Positions 1 through 9,378 of a stretch of 64,000 nt of DNA are shown here, one piece after another; the first letter of the stretch is position 1, and every line of letters starts with the position of its first letter. Where the stretch lies: the IMG/VR virus record IMGVR_UViG_3300042691_038416, positions 1 through 64,000 of that record; one strand, written 5' to 3'. The stretch is from a virus. Under the pieces are notes generated by a model, which was not told the origin of the DNA, did not search any database, and saw only the letters and a list, made by a program, of their open reading frames with translations. A program made the position numbers and the translations under genes.

Positions 1-387
1 TGTTTTATCTTTATTTTTCTCATCCTTCATCTCACAATAAAATCCTTTCATGATTTCGTTAAAATTAACGTTATCAGAATTTTTCATATCTGATGGTTGA
101 AAAGCATTTTTATTTGCTTCTGCTGCTTCTTTAGATATTTCTTTTTCTACAGCTTTTGTTTCTTCAGCTAAAATTTTCTTCCAATCATATACACTAAATC
201 CTTTAGCTACAACACCACCCGCTGCTTCACTAATAATTTGCTTAGATTTTAATACATTTGTGGCAGTATCAAAATCAGTATATTGGTTAAAATATTCTGG
301 AAATAATAAACGAGCTTGTTTTACAAATTGAGCTTTATTTCCTTGGCCAGTTTTGATGGCGTTGTAATGTTCTTGAAGTGTTTTCAT
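1..387 (-). CDS. Partial prohead-region protein, unknown function
   Basis: This is the N-terminal 129 residues of a protein that runs off the left edge. It begins MKTLQEHYNAIKTGQGNK and is rich in Lys, Glu and Ala, with no membrane segment. It lies downstream of portal-type genes, where T4 encodes core, protease and scaffold proteins, so a head-assembly role is inferred from position only. It contains ILAEE near residue 75, which fits a gp21-like (L/I)xE site. Its ATG overlaps the end of the 266-aa gene by one base. Confidence 0.7.
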   Translation of the reverse strand, partial: MKTLQEHYNAIKTGQGNKAQFVKQARLLFPEYFNQYTDFDTATNVLKSKQIISEAAGGVVAKGFSVYDWKKILAEETKAVEKEISKEAAEANKNAFQPSDMKNSDNVNFNEIMKGFYCEMKDEKNKDKT

Positions 388-1187
388 TATTTTTTATTTC
401 TAAATAATTTAATAATATCGTCTAAATAATCTACAGCTAAATCTGTTCCGTATTGTACTTTAAAATCTGGAGAATTTTTATAATACTCCATAGTTTTAGT
501 TTTAGCTTGTTTTAGTAATGGAAGCAATGTATTTAATTTATCTTCTATTTGATCAAAATCACCTACTCTTTTTTCAATAAATTGTGATAAAGTAGGGTCA
601 GTTAAATTAAGTGAATTAATATAAGTATCAGTTGCTTCTGTCTCCTCTAATTTTTTCTTCCATAAATCTTTATGCTCAATACCTTTAGCTTGTTTATGAA
701 GTTTTTTAGTATCAACTGGTTTCCAACCTAACTTATAGTAATATATGTTTTGCGCTCCTTTAGCTTTTTTATTTGGATTAAAAGCAAATGGAGTAGCGTA
801 ATTCTCTCCCGCGCCAGGTGTAAATGATGCTCCAGTTCCTGTCGCACTCATTTCTTTTAATTTAGCGAATACAACTTTTTTAAGTTTGTTTTCGTCAATT
901 GTTTTTAATTTTTTATATTCAGCTGGGTAGGCAGTACGGATATGTGTTCTAAAAGCATTCCAAACTGTATTAAAAGCATTATATATCTTTTTAAAGTTAG
1001 GATCTTCAGCAGTTTCTTTATATGTAAGAAATTTCTTATACTCACTATTAAGCTCTCTAAAAGCTTTATACATTAAAGCATAATCTGGTTTATAAGTAAT
1101 ATTCCAGGTAATAGTTCCTGTTTCAGGATCTATATCAGATTGCTTTGATGTGTACCCACCAGACGTAAATTTATTATTTGCTGCCAT
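387..1187 (-). CDS. Unknown protein of the head-assembly cluster (266 aa)
   Basis: This soluble protein is rich in Lys, Tyr and aromatic residues and has no signal peptide or membrane helix. I do not recognise a domain. It begins MAANNKFTSGGYTSK and its start lies 14 nt inside the end of the upstream gene, implying translational coupling. Its position after the portal gene suggests a head or neck role. That is inference from gene order alone. Confidence 0.75.
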   Translation of the reverse strand: MAANNKFTSGGYTSKQSDIDPETGTITWNITYKPDYALMYKAFRELNSEYKKFLTYKETAEDPNFKKIYNAFNTVWNAFRTHIRTAYPAEYKKLKTIDENKLKKVVFAKLKEMSATGTGASFTPGAGENYATPFAFNPNKKAKGAQNIYYYKLGWKPVDTKKLHKQAKGIEHKDLWKKKLEETEATDTYINSLNLTDPTLSQFIEKRVGDFDQIEDKLNTLLPLLKQAKTKTMEYYKNSPDFKVQYGTDLAVDYLDDIIKLFRNKK

Positions 1188-2037
1188 TTGCTGATTTAAG
1201 TTCTTCTAATAAATCACAATATTGTAATAAATTAACAATATTATCATTAGATACTTTATCATTCTTATTTAGTTCAACTAATAAATTAGCTACCTCATTA
1301 ATTTTAATTTTAGTAACTTCGTTTTTAGTTTTCTTATTTAATTTGATAAGATCTGTTTTAAACTCATTAATTTTAATATTATAAAATTCTTTAAGTTTAG
1401 TTGTATTATCAACACTATTTATAAATTCTTTAAGAATTTCTTTTTTAGTGTTACTAAAATCAGCATACTTATCATTAAACTTATTTAATAAAATTTTATA
1501 AGTTAAGATACGAGTATCTTTATCATAATGAGCAAATTCATTTAATACTTCATCTGTTTTTTCTTTAGGTTTAACTGATGTTGAAGTTAAATGTTCTAGC
1601 AATGCTAATTTATTAGATATTACTTGCTCATGAGCTAATTTTTTATCATTATTATAAGCTTCAATTAAAGTATAAATAGCTGCTTGAGCTTTATAATGAG
1701 GCAATTTAGTTTTAAAAAAATCTTCTAAATTATAATACTGTTTAATTTCTTTAATTAAATTATATTTTTGTCTCTTAAGAGCTGATCTATTTAATTGTTT
1801 AGAACTATCTAAAACTGTATTTATTATGACTTCCGCTTTACCTTCAGTTAAGTTAGTACGTTTTAATAAACTATCATATAATTTATATTCACGACCTAAT
1901 TCAGTTTTGCTAAAATATTTCTTAAGGATATTAGTGGCTTCTGAGTTTTTACCAGATAATGTATCTGCTGTTATTTGTCTAACAAGTAATTCAAAGAGAA
2001 TGCCAGTATTCTTAAATTTTGAATGTTTAATAAGCAT
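1174..2037 (-). CDS. Unknown late head-region protein (287 aa)
   Basis: This is a Lys/Leu-rich, highly charged and probably all-helical protein with an N-terminal GILFELLVRQITADTLSGK segment. I remember similar proteins next to the portal gene in aquatic phages but know no function. It follows the portal gene and carries its own class A motif about 20 nt upstream. Prohead core or scaffold is a reasonable guess from synteny with T4 (20-67-68-21-22) but there is no motif evidence. Confidence 0.75.
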   Translation of the reverse strand: MLIKHSKFKNTGILFELLVRQITADTLSGKNSEATNILKKYFSKTELGREYKLYDSLLKRTNLTEGKAEVIINTVLDSSKQLNRSALKRQKYNLIKEIKQYYNLEDFFKTKLPHYKAQAAIYTLIEAYNNDKKLAHEQVISNKLALLEHLTSTSVKPKEKTDEVLNEFAHYDKDTRILTYKILLNKFNDKYADFSNTKKEILKEFINSVDNTTKLKEFYNIKINEFKTDLIKLNKKTKNEVTKIKINEVANLLVELNKNDKVSNDNIVNLLQYCDLLEELKSANGSK

Positions 2038-2055
2038 CTAAAGTTGCGTTTTTTT

Positions 2056-2067
2056 GTTATAAATATA
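2056..2067 (-). promoter_or_regulatory. Class A late-type motif
   Basis: Sense strand reads TATATTTATAACAAAAA about 20 nt before the start of the 287-aa head-region gene. It is one of about 15 near-identical sites. Confidence 0.55.
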
Positions 2068-2077
2068 TAAGGAGTTT

Positions 2078-3952
2078 TTAATCTCGCAATTGATTTTCAT
2101 CAAGTAATGATTCTTTTGCTTTATCTGTTTGAAAAATTATTTTTTTCTCAATCTCATTTAATAATTGTTTATTCTTTAAATAAGTAGTTTGAGCACTTTC
2201 AGTCAATTGCTTAGACATACCCGCCATATCATCATCTTTTTTCATAGCTGTTCTACCTAATCTATCTCTACCTAATGGATTTTGTTGAGTATTAATAGTA
2301 CTTACCTTTTCTTTTGGTCTACCTAACTCAGCGTTATCACCATATCCCGCGGGTACATTACCTGGATCAGATACCATTCTACCTTTGCCATATAAAGCAG
2401 CTAGATCATGAGGAGTACCATATGACTTACCTGTTTCAAGTGGGTCATTTCCTTCCTCAGTAACTTGAGATAATCTAAATTTACGTTTAGCATCTTGTAA
2501 AATAAGTTCTCTGTATTCATCAAATTGATCCTCACTAAAGTGGAATATATGATGATAAACCCAATCACTAGGTAATAATTGAGCATCTATAATATTTTTA
2601 GCTAATTCAACTTTTTCCTTCATTAACATGATACGTTCTTGATCATAGATAATCGAAGGTGTTGTTAATGATAATTCAAAATTAGTTAAAGTTTCACCTT
2701 TATAACCTTGAACATATAAGTGTACTAAAGCAATTTTATATAACTCTGATAATATAATACGTTGTAATCTATCAATTGTGCGAGCAAATCTGATATCTTC
2801 AGCTGCTAATGTTGCTTTACCTGTTAAATCTTTTTCATAACCCATAAATGCTTTAGGTACCTTAAGAGCAGCAAATAATTTATCTCTTAAATAGTTAACA
2901 TCTTCAATACCGTTATACTCTAAGCCTTTAGTAGTTTCTATTTTAGTTGTTTGATCATTACCTCTAACAGGAATATAAAAATCTTCTAACATGTTTTGCA
3001 TGTTATATTTTAAATTATATTCACCGGTTTGTGGATCAATATAAGGTGTTTTTTTCATGGTACGAATTGTCTTTTGCATGAAATTTTCAACCTCATTAGG
3101 AGGAATAGCACCTACATTAATATAAAATACACGTTTTTCTGGCGCACGAGCAATTCTATGAATTAACATAGCGTCTTCCATCAACGTATATTGTTTAAAT
3201 AATTTACGGGCTGGTTCAATATATGATCTACCATAAGGTAAATAGTTCACATCTGTTAATAAACGGAAGTGAGCCATTTCATAATTATCAAAATATATTC
3301 CTGGAGCGTTATTATTTCCACCCATATTAGGTACAGTATATTGACCTGTACCACCAACAAATCCATCTGGATTAAATCTGAATCTTACAGCTGTTGGAGC
3401 ATTTGGATCATATCCTTCTTGTCTTTCAATATGATATGCTGTATAAGGAATAACATTATATACACCAAATTTTTCAGCAATTTCTAATTTTAAAAAGAAA
3501 TCACCATATTTACACATTTGACGAGTCCAAGACCACAAATTAAATTCTATGTTTAAAACATCATAGAATAAATTGTAAAGTATTTTTTGAATATCTTCAT
3601 CTGAACTACGAATTTGGAGTACTTCTCCCATTTCATTCTTTAATGAACATTCATCTGATACTATATCTAAAGCAGATGCTACAATAGCATCATTATCCAT
3701 CACATCATAATCTGAGTATAACTGGGATCTTAAATATTGGTAATTGACATTTAATTGTTGACCATAGAGTGAGGTAGCGTTTGTTGAATAAACTCTACTA
3801 TATCTATCAATTAGAGCATTAGTTTCATATTTACCGCTTCTTTGAATGGAATCTACGTCCATTACTTTAAGTTGATTTCCACCTTCGTTACGAATAATAA
3901 CGTCTGTTGAAAACAGTCTTTTTAATCTTGAAAATACACTAGTATCTGCCAT
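2078..3952 (-). CDS. Portal vertex protein, T4 gp20-like
   Basis: The portal forms the dodecameric DNA channel at the head vertex and docks terminase and neck. The 624-aa sequence has the T4 gp20-type core: LYGQQLNVNYQ near the N terminus, then MLIHRIARAPEKRVFYINVG, an IPVRGND segment and a KLFAALKVPKAFMGYE segment. After about residue 500 it has a Lys/Gly-rich C-terminal tail with low-complexity character, longer than the conserved core. It is encoded 10 nt after the large terminase, so the two are co-transcribed. Confidence 0.93.
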   Translation of the reverse strand: MADTSVFSRLKRLFSTDVIIRNEGGNQLKVMDVDSIQRSGKYETNALIDRYSRVYSTNATSLYGQQLNVNYQYLRSQLYSDYDVMDNDAIVASALDIVSDECSLKNEMGEVLQIRSSDEDIQKILYNLFYDVLNIEFNLWSWTRQMCKYGDFFLKLEIAEKFGVYNVIPYTAYHIERQEGYDPNAPTAVRFRFNPDGFVGGTGQYTVPNMGGNNNAPGIYFDNYEMAHFRLLTDVNYLPYGRSYIEPARKLFKQYTLMEDAMLIHRIARAPEKRVFYINVGAIPPNEVENFMQKTIRTMKKTPYIDPQTGEYNLKYNMQNMLEDFYIPVRGNDQTTKIETTKGLEYNGIEDVNYLRDKLFAALKVPKAFMGYEKDLTGKATLAAEDIRFARTIDRLQRIILSELYKIALVHLYVQGYKGETLTNFELSLTTPSIIYDQERIMLMKEKVELAKNIIDAQLLPSDWVYHHIFHFSEDQFDEYRELILQDAKRKFRLSQVTEEGNDPLETGKSYGTPHDLAALYGKGRMVSDPGNVPAGYGDNAELGRPKEKVSTINTQQNPLGRDRLGRTAMKKDDDMAGMSKQLTESAQTTYLKNKQLLNEIEKKIIFQTDKAKESLLDENQLRD

Positions 3953-3962
3953 ATTTTATTTT

Positions 3963-5531
3963 TTAAAATAACCAACTAATATCTTCAGAGCTTCCATTAT
4001 TTGTAGGCATATGATATGGATTATCTACACCAGATGAGAAGTAAGCCCCTTGATATGAAGAAGGTCTTGATATATTACTTATCGCTGCTTTTGTTAATTC
4101 TAAATTTTGAGCTTTATTTTTTAGAGCTGTATCTCTAAGATACATTGCTATACTATATGCCATAACTAGATCATCGTTATATCCTGATTGTGCTTCTGCT
4201 CTTCCATTTTTCCAAATAAACACTTTCATTTCTTCAATTAATCGTTTTGATCTAATTATAACACTATGATCACCAAAATATTCTCTACCTTTGTTAATAA
4301 CTAAAGGTCTAGTTTTTAATGAGTTAGTAAATCCAGCTACCATACTTGATGGATTTCCAGAGTTAATATACGAATCTCCTGTTGTGGAATCACTCTTTGA
4401 TGAAAAATAGAGATTCCTATATCCTCTTTCTTGTATAGCACTTAATGTGTCCCAACCTACATTTGCGTTTTCTACTACTAAAAGTGCTTCATTATATTCT
4501 GTGGCTAATCCTACTAAGAAATATCCAAATTCTCTAGTTGAAAGTTGACTTTTAAATTCAGCTACTTGAGCATTTGTTTCAATATCAAATACATGGCATG
4601 TAGAGAAATCCTTTCCATCTCCTCTAGCTACGTCAGCTACCACTAAATAATTTCTAGAGTAATCAGGTGATTCCCAAATCCATAAATTTTTATCTACTCC
4701 TCTACGTTCCATTGGTTCAGTGACATAAGAAGTTAGATAATATTCTATATGTTCTGGATAGTAAACTACATCACCAGATGTTGTAAAGTCGCAATCACAT
4801 TCTTGAGCTGCTAATCTAGGGTCACCTAATAATTCATCTTGACGTTTTCTCCAAGCCTCATCTCGTTCTGGATGAACATACCAAGGTAATTTAATTGGTA
4901 AGAAATCATTTTCTTGTGATTCTGCTTTTACCCATGTTTGATGAAACCAGTTACCAGTACCGTAAGGTGTAGATAATACAATAGCACCACCACCTGTAGC
5001 TAAGGTTTGTTGAGCAGAAGCCCAAATTTCACCTATATTTTCAATAAAAGCGGCCTCATCCACTATAAGTAAAGATACTGCTTCTGATCGACCCGCATCA
5101 CCCGCTGCTGATACTGCTTTTATTTGTGATCCGTTATTTAGTTTTAAACTTAACTTGTTATTTTCATCAGCTGGAATTTTTAACCATGATGGTAAATTAT
5201 CGTACATAAAACGTACTTTAGTTACCATATTTTTAGCTGTTTCTTGTTTAGTAGCTAAACATAATACGTTTTTATCCTTATGAAAAAGCATTAACCATAA
5301 TGAATAACTAGCGGCTAATGTAGAAATACCTAACTGTCTTGATTTAAGTACTATTGAATATGGATTTTCTTTCCAAAGATTCAATACTTTACCCTGGAAT
5401 GGATATAAGTTAAATATAACTCGTCCACGTTGTGGATGTTGGATATAACAATATTTACGCATAAAGTGCGCCGGATCTTGAGCGCACTTTATGTATTCTT
5501 CTTTTATTATTTGTTTTAAGTCTTGCGACAT
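3963..5531 (-). CDS. Terminase large subunit, T4 gp17-like
   Basis: This is the packaging motor ATPase/nuclease. Seen in the sequence: a Walker A variant KSRQLGIST near residues 63-71, Walker B LLIVDEAAF near 154-162, a coupling motif VLSTPYGTGNW, and a C-terminal RNase H-like nuclease with acidic residues in VVADVARGDGKDFS, LLVVENANVG and YNDDLVMAYS. Its 522 aa is slightly short for gp17 because it lacks a long N-terminal extension. The start lies 2 nt after the 253-aa gene, a position often held by the small terminase subunit. Confidence 0.94.
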   Translation of the reverse strand: MSQDLKQIIKEEYIKCAQDPAHFMRKYCYIQHPQRGRVIFNLYPFQGKVLNLWKENPYSIVLKSRQLGISTLAASYSLWLMLFHKDKNVLCLATKQETAKNMVTKVRFMYDNLPSWLKIPADENNKLSLKLNNGSQIKAVSAAGDAGRSEAVSLLIVDEAAFIENIGEIWASAQQTLATGGGAIVLSTPYGTGNWFHQTWVKAESQENDFLPIKLPWYVHPERDEAWRKRQDELLGDPRLAAQECDCDFTTSGDVVYYPEHIEYYLTSYVTEPMERRGVDKNLWIWESPDYSRNYLVVADVARGDGKDFSTCHVFDIETNAQVAEFKSQLSTREFGYFLVGLATEYNEALLVVENANVGWDTLSAIQERGYRNLYFSSKSDSTTGDSYINSGNPSSMVAGFTNSLKTRPLVINKGREYFGDHSVIIRSKRLIEEMKVFIWKNGRAEAQSGYNDDLVMAYSIAMYLRDTALKNKAQNLELTKAAISNISRPSSYQGAYFSSGVDNPYHMPTNNGSSEDISWLF

Positions 5532-5533
5532 TA

Positions 5534-6295
5534 TTAAGCGAATTTATCTATTTTAGCTTGTAAAGCTTTAATTTGTGTTGGAATATTACCAATCATTTCT
5601 TTATATTGGTCCATAGTGATTTCTTTAGATTTTAATTTCTTAAGTAAATCATCTTTTTTAGCATTAAGTTTAGCTAATTCATCAACCCATCTTCCTAAAT
5701 TATCAGTAGCTTTAGTTGGTGCTATTACTGGTTCTTCTTCAGGTGTTTCTTCTTCATCACCAGTGTAATAAGTATCAACTGTTTCTTCTTCTTCTGGCTC
5801 TTCTTCAGGAGTAAGAGTTGGTAATTCTGGCTCTTCTTCAGCTGGTGTAATGGTTTTTTCTCTTTTAGGAGTTAAAGCACCTGCTGCTCTAAGATTACTA
5901 ATAATAGGATTTAATTCAGAATCATTTTTAACACCTAAAGCTGTACCTAAGTCTTTTTGAGTTATACCTTCTTCACCAGCTGCTTCAACTGCCGCTAGTA
6001 AAGCTGATGTTCTACCAGCTGTGTATATTTCTTTGGCTAGAGCAAATTTAGCTGGATCTTGAATCTTAATTAAGCTAACTATATTAGCCATTTCTTTGAT
6101 TTTTTGACCAGTTCCAGTTTCAATACTCTTAATGTCAGTATTATCTTTAATTCTATTTAATTCATCACTTGTTTTATAATCAATAGCAGATGTTTTTCCA
6201 CTTTGAGTAGTTACCATTGCTGTTTTTTCTCCAGCCTCAGTTAATGCTATTACAATTTCTTCTTTAATATATTTAATTAAATCCTTACGTTTCAT
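5534..6295 (-). CDS. KEEI-leader protein next to terminase, winged-helix-like
   Basis: This 253-aa protein begins with the leader LIKYIKEEIVIALTE, shared by other late proteins here. Residues about 100-140 (EGITQKDLGTALGV, then ISNLRAAGALTP) look like a winged-helix DNA-binding unit. A Glu/Pro-rich linker follows, then a C-terminal coiled coil. Position directly before the large terminase makes a small-terminase role possible. The leader and a class A motif 14 nt upstream instead suggest a virion protein. Function is not settled. Confidence 0.8.
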   Translation of the reverse strand: MKRKDLIKYIKEEIVIALTEAGEKTAMVTTQSGKTSAIDYKTSDELNRIKDNTDIKSIETGTGQKIKEMANIVSLIKIQDPAKFALAKEIYTAGRTSALLAAVEAAGEEGITQKDLGTALGVKNDSELNPIISNLRAAGALTPKREKTITPAEEEPELPTLTPEEEPEEEETVDTYYTGDEEETPEEEPVIAPTKATDNLGRWVDELAKLNAKKDDLLKKLKSKEITMDQYKEMIGNIPTQIKALQAKIDKFA

Positions 6296-6308
6296 TAGCG
6301 AGTTTTAG

Positions 6309-6319
6309 TTATAAATATT
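6309..6319 (-). promoter_or_regulatory. Class A late-type motif
   Basis: Sense strand AATATTTATAACTAAAA lies about 13-20 nt before the ATG of the KEEI-leader/terminase/portal unit. Confidence 0.55.
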
Positions 6320-6848
6320 ACAGATTTAAATAAGATTTTATCTGTTTTATTCTATCCTCAGTAGAGCCACTAATTATTCCGAAATTTTTTATTTCATTTA
6401 ATTTAGAAGAACATAGATATTTAATCATATTATCTATTGTATTTCTGTAATCTGTATCTGTAGCGCGAACATTATTATCCTCAATAGGAACTCCAGCTGG
6501 ACTTACATAGAATATCCAATCATATTCTTCTATAAATTGAGAAGCATACTCTTCAAAATTAATTTTTTCACCTAACTCTACAGATTTAGCACAATTTGTA
6601 AATGCCATAACATCTATAATTGTTCTATCAGTTATAATGTTTTCATTTATTAATTCACTACAACGTTCTGCTAAAAATATAGTTTGACCTTTTAATGTAC
6701 TATCTGTATTTAATGGAATGCCTAAATCACGCAAATATTTACTACGCTCAGTAGCAAACTTATAGTCTTTAAATTCAGGTAATTCTTTTAACGCATTTAC
6801 TAATGTAGTTTTTCCTACACTTACTGTTCCACAAAAACCTATTTTCAT
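6318..6848 (-). CDS. P-loop kinase/ATPase of the NadR/AAA_28 type
   Basis: It starts with a clean Walker A, MKIGFCGTVSVGKTT, followed by ATERSKYLRDLGIP and a short Walker-B-like IFYVSPAGVP strand. The 176-aa size fits small nucleoside or nicotinamide-riboside kinase-like P-loop proteins common in T4-like phages. The substrate cannot be read from the sequence. It forms a two-gene unit with the 73-aa gene (1 nt apart) behind a class B promoter, which suggests early/middle expression unlike the flanking structural genes. Confidence 0.8.
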   Translation of the reverse strand: MKIGFCGTVSVGKTTLVNALKELPEFKDYKFATERSKYLRDLGIPLNTDSTLKGQTIFLAERCSELINENIITDRTIIDVMAFTNCAKSVELGEKINFEEYASQFIEEYDWIFYVSPAGVPIEDNNVRATDTDYRNTIDNMIKYLCSSKLNEIKNFGIISGSTEDRIKQIKSYLNL

Positions 6849-6849
6849 A

Positions 6850-7071
6850 TTAATGTCTCATTTTATTACCACTTTGTTTATAGAAAGGTAATCCAACTCC
6901 TTCTTTTTTACGTTTTTTAAAATCATCTTTAGTTAAGAAAATACCATTTAAATAATATTCTTCTTTACCATTTGGATGAATTAAAGCAGGACCATCAGCG
7001 TTATGTAATTTATTGTCCTTAATAAAACGAATTGTACCGTCAGGTGACTTGTATTTTTTTACAGGATTCAT
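6850..7071 (-). CDS. Small MORN-like-repeat protein
   Basis: This 73-aa basic protein carries a pattern of the form LHNADGPALIHPNGKEEYY, typical of short phage proteins with MORN-like or toxin-antitoxin-like repeats (H-x-dGPA...Y-x-nG). No catalytic motif is visible. The leader AAAAAGTTATG has no Shine-Dalgarno sequence, and the class B promoter is immediately upstream. Confidence 0.7.
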   Translation of the reverse strand: MNPVKKYKSPDGTIRFIKDNKLHNADGPALIHPNGKEEYYLNGIFLTKDDFKKRKKEGVGLPFYKQSGNKMRH

Positions 7072-7084
7072 AACTTTTTATTTT

Positions 7085-7113
7085 AATATATGTTAAAATT
7101 TTAAGAAAGCCAA
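7085..7113 (-). promoter_or_regulatory. Class B bipartite promoter
   Basis: TTGGCTTTC, 12 nt, CATATATT on the minus strand, upstream of the 73-aa gene and kinase. Confidence 0.75.
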
Positions 7114-7116
7114 ATT

Positions 7117-7398
7117 TTATGGATTTCTTCTAACAAAAAGTGGTGAAAAAGTTAAAACAGCATCATCAATAACTGTATCATCTGCTCCCCAATTATTTAA
7201 AGTAGCATGATCTAGTTCTACATCAAACATATCAACATGTTTAGTATTTCCGTTTCCGTCTTCCCAAATAAGTGTACATTGAGCAATAGCTGATGTAGCT
7301 CCTCTCATCAAAGGTGTGACAGTCCAAATAATAGCATTTGCTTGTTTTTCTTGCAGTTGTCCAAATTGTATTGGTTCAATTAAGATATATGGTTCCAT
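7117..7398 (-). CDS. Unknown small protein after tail-fibre gene (93 aa)
   Basis: The protein is beta-rich and acidic (TLIWEDGNGNTKHVDMFDV) with no recognised domain. It follows the 374-aa fibre gene by 6 nt and precedes no further late gene, so it is the last gene of the fibre operon. A fibre accessory or tail protein is plausible from position only. Confidence 0.7.
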   Translation of the reverse strand: MEPYILIEPIQFGQLQEKQANAIIWTVTPLMRGATSAIAQCTLIWEDGNGNTKHVDMFDVELDHATLNNWGADDTVIDDAVLTFSPLFVRRNP

Positions 7399-7404
7399 AA
7401 TTTT

Positions 7405-8529
7405 TTAATATAAATAAAATGCGTATCTATGTTGTACAGTTGTAATACCAGACGCAGCCTGTGATGTAGCTAATGTTGTTAATCCAGAACCTGCAGTACC
7501 GTTTGTTTTATTACTGTTTGTAAAGTCTATATTACCAAGACTAATAGTGCCCGCCGCGGCTGAACCAGCAAATGCTATAGCTGGGGCTGTTGTTTGTGCT
7601 GAGGTAGAGTATAATGCTCCAATATAATAAATTCCTGTCGCTGCTGAGTATGTTGATGTGAATGCTTTTGTTTGGAATGAATTGGCTGCTCCTTTCCATA
7701 TATTACCATCATTTGATGATGATGCTACTAATGTTAATGTTCCTCCACTTGCTCGGTATAAACCAACTCCATTATAGTTATTGGCTGTGTAGTTACCTTG
7801 GGTTTGTTGTTGAAATTTAACCCCAGTGATAGTGGTTGTTGTATATATATAAATAGCTGTATAAAGACATACTCCACTAGTTAAAGATTGTCCTTGAGTG
7901 GCTAACATAACTACTGGACAGCCTATATTATATCCTTTAATTACACTGCCAGCAGCTTGTTGAGCTGCTATTTGATGACTTAATCCAGCAGCCGATGATA
8001 TTACATATCCATTAGCATCAGTATTTAATACTGCTACCGCTGAACCAGTTAATGCAGTTGCGGAGTTATAAGTTGGAATTTGCATTTGTTTTGTATGCAT
8101 ATCCCAACTTGCTACAATTGCATCACTACCAGCATTAGTACCTCTTAATAATCTAGTTAAGTTTTGATAATTATCAAACATTGAAGCGGAAGTATAAGTT
8201 CCACCTGGTGCTTGTAATAATATTTGACCTCCTTCACCAGTACCTCCAGCTGGAGATGGTCCGATGACTAAAGTATTTTCATTAGCTCCTAAACTAGTAG
8301 CACCTACAGTTAAACTACCTGTAATTAAAACATTTTGATTAAGTGTATTAACATAAGATGATGTTAAAGAAGAGGTTATTGGATTAGTTGATATAATTGA
8401 ATTAATAGTTAATGTTCCTCCAGATGCATTTATATCACCAGAGACTGTTATGCCTGAGTTATTGATAGTGAGTCTATCAGTACTAGCTATATTTATTATT
8501 GTATTGTCTGAGCTTTTTATTACTGACAT
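7405..8529 (-). CDS. Tail-fibre-like protein (374 aa)
   Basis: The composition is Ser/Thr/Ala/Gly-rich and beta-repetitive, typical of phage fibres. It includes the module SYVNTLNQNVLITGSLTVG, which recurs in the 271-aa fibre protein as SYVNSLVQNVIITGSLDI. The C-terminal half (YTAIYIYTTTTITGVKF) looks like a receptor-binding or host-derived jelly-roll-like domain. It lies in a four-gene fibre cluster, presumably the host-range locus. Confidence 0.75.
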   Translation of the reverse strand: MSVIKSSDNTIINIASTDRLTINNSGITVSGDINASGGTLTINSIISTNPITSSLTSSYVNTLNQNVLITGSLTVGATSLGANENTLVIGPSPAGGTGEGGQILLQAPGGTYTSASMFDNYQNLTRLLRGTNAGSDAIVASWDMHTKQMQIPTYNSATALTGSAVAVLNTDANGYVISSAAGLSHQIAAQQAAGSVIKGYNIGCPVVMLATQGQSLTSGVCLYTAIYIYTTTTITGVKFQQQTQGNYTANNYNGVGLYRASGGTLTLVASSSNDGNIWKGAANSFQTKAFTSTYSAATGIYYIGALYSTSAQTTAPAIAFAGSAAAGTISLGNIDFTNSNKTNGTAGSGLTTLATSQAASGITTVQHRYAFYLY

Positions 8530-8541
8530 ATTTTATATCTT

Positions 8542-9291
8542 TTATACTGAATTACCGAAATTAGTAAATAGACCATTAAATATTATATCATAACCAGCGC
8601 TTGTACCTGTTGCATCCATATCTAAAGATATATCAGTTCCACTCCATGATAATGTAAATACCACTAATCCTAATTCATTAAAAACTGAGTCTCCATTAAC
8701 ATATGTGTCTTGTAATACAGGTGGAGTTGAGGTATCATAACTCCATGCCCCTAATAATGTTCCTACTCGAGAAGCTACTTTATTAAGACTACCATCTCGT
8801 ATTAATAAACTATAGTCACATTTAAATCCTTGCATACTTAAATTACCAGGTGTACCTCCTTGAGCATCAAATAAATAAATTGATGTCGCACCAGTACTTA
8901 TAGGCATTGAATATTGGTAATGACTAATACCAGCATGTTGTTTAAGAGCATTACATAAATTAACCTGATAATAGCTCGCTGGATAGTCTACAGTAAAGGG
9001 TGTTGTTCTAAAATCAACATTTCCTTCATGATACAATCTATATTTTTGCTGGCTAGTTGTATCATATGTGTATGTTAAGTTAATAGAGCCTCCAAATGCG
9101 CTTTGAGAATTAAATTGTATATAAGTATCAGTACCACCTGGTGATCCTCCACCACCAGGACTACTTAAAGCATATGATGCAGTTATAGCATTTGTAGCCC
9201 ATGAAGCGGTTCCAAAAAAACCGTTTGAAGCTGTTACAGAAGATAGTATGGCATTAGAACCTGATACTATAAGTTTTTTCCAATTTGGCAT
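8542..9291 (-). CDS. Tail-fibre-like protein with WKK-VSGS anchor (249 aa)
   Basis: The N terminus MPNWKKLIVSGSNAIL matches the 307-aa fibre protein (MATWKKVVVSGSQAHL), suggesting a common anchoring module. It then has GTASWATNAITASYAL, a Gly-rich hinge (SPGGGGSPGG) and TDTYIQFNSQSAFGG, parts of which recur in the 271-aa fibre. The C-terminal 150 residues are unique and likely the binding tip. Confidence 0.75.
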   Translation of the reverse strand: MPNWKKLIVSGSNAILSSVTASNGFFGTASWATNAITASYALSSPGGGGSPGGTDTYIQFNSQSAFGGSINLTYTYDTTSQQKYRLYHEGNVDFRTTPFTVDYPASYYQVNLCNALKQHAGISHYQYSMPISTGATSIYLFDAQGGTPGNLSMQGFKCDYSLLIRDGSLNKVASRVGTLLGAWSYDTSTPPVLQDTYVNGDSVFNELGLVVFTLSWSGTDISLDMDATGTSAGYDIIFNGLFTNFGNSV

Positions 9292-9358
9292 TTTTATATC
9301 AATTATGGTTGGGTACTGGGTTGTACCAGCCCACTTCCTTTTAAAGGCCTATAATTTG

Positions 9359-9368
9359 TTATAAATAT
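9359..9368 (-). promoter_or_regulatory. Class A late-type motif with hairpin-rich leader
   Basis: Sense strand TATATTTATAACAAA lies 68 nt before the 249-aa fibre gene. The intervening leader holds the palindrome CCTTTAAAAGG and a hairpin GGTAC-AACCCA-GTACC. This is a much longer leader than at other class A sites. Confidence 0.5.
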
Positions 9369-9378
9369 AGATAATAAA

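Noticed and set aside
3963-5531. Leader-like start of the large terminase (LKQIIKEEYIKCAQD)
   Set aside because: It looks like the shared leader but this N-terminal helix is, as I recall, part of the conserved terminase family and is not followed by a linker; not counted as a tag.
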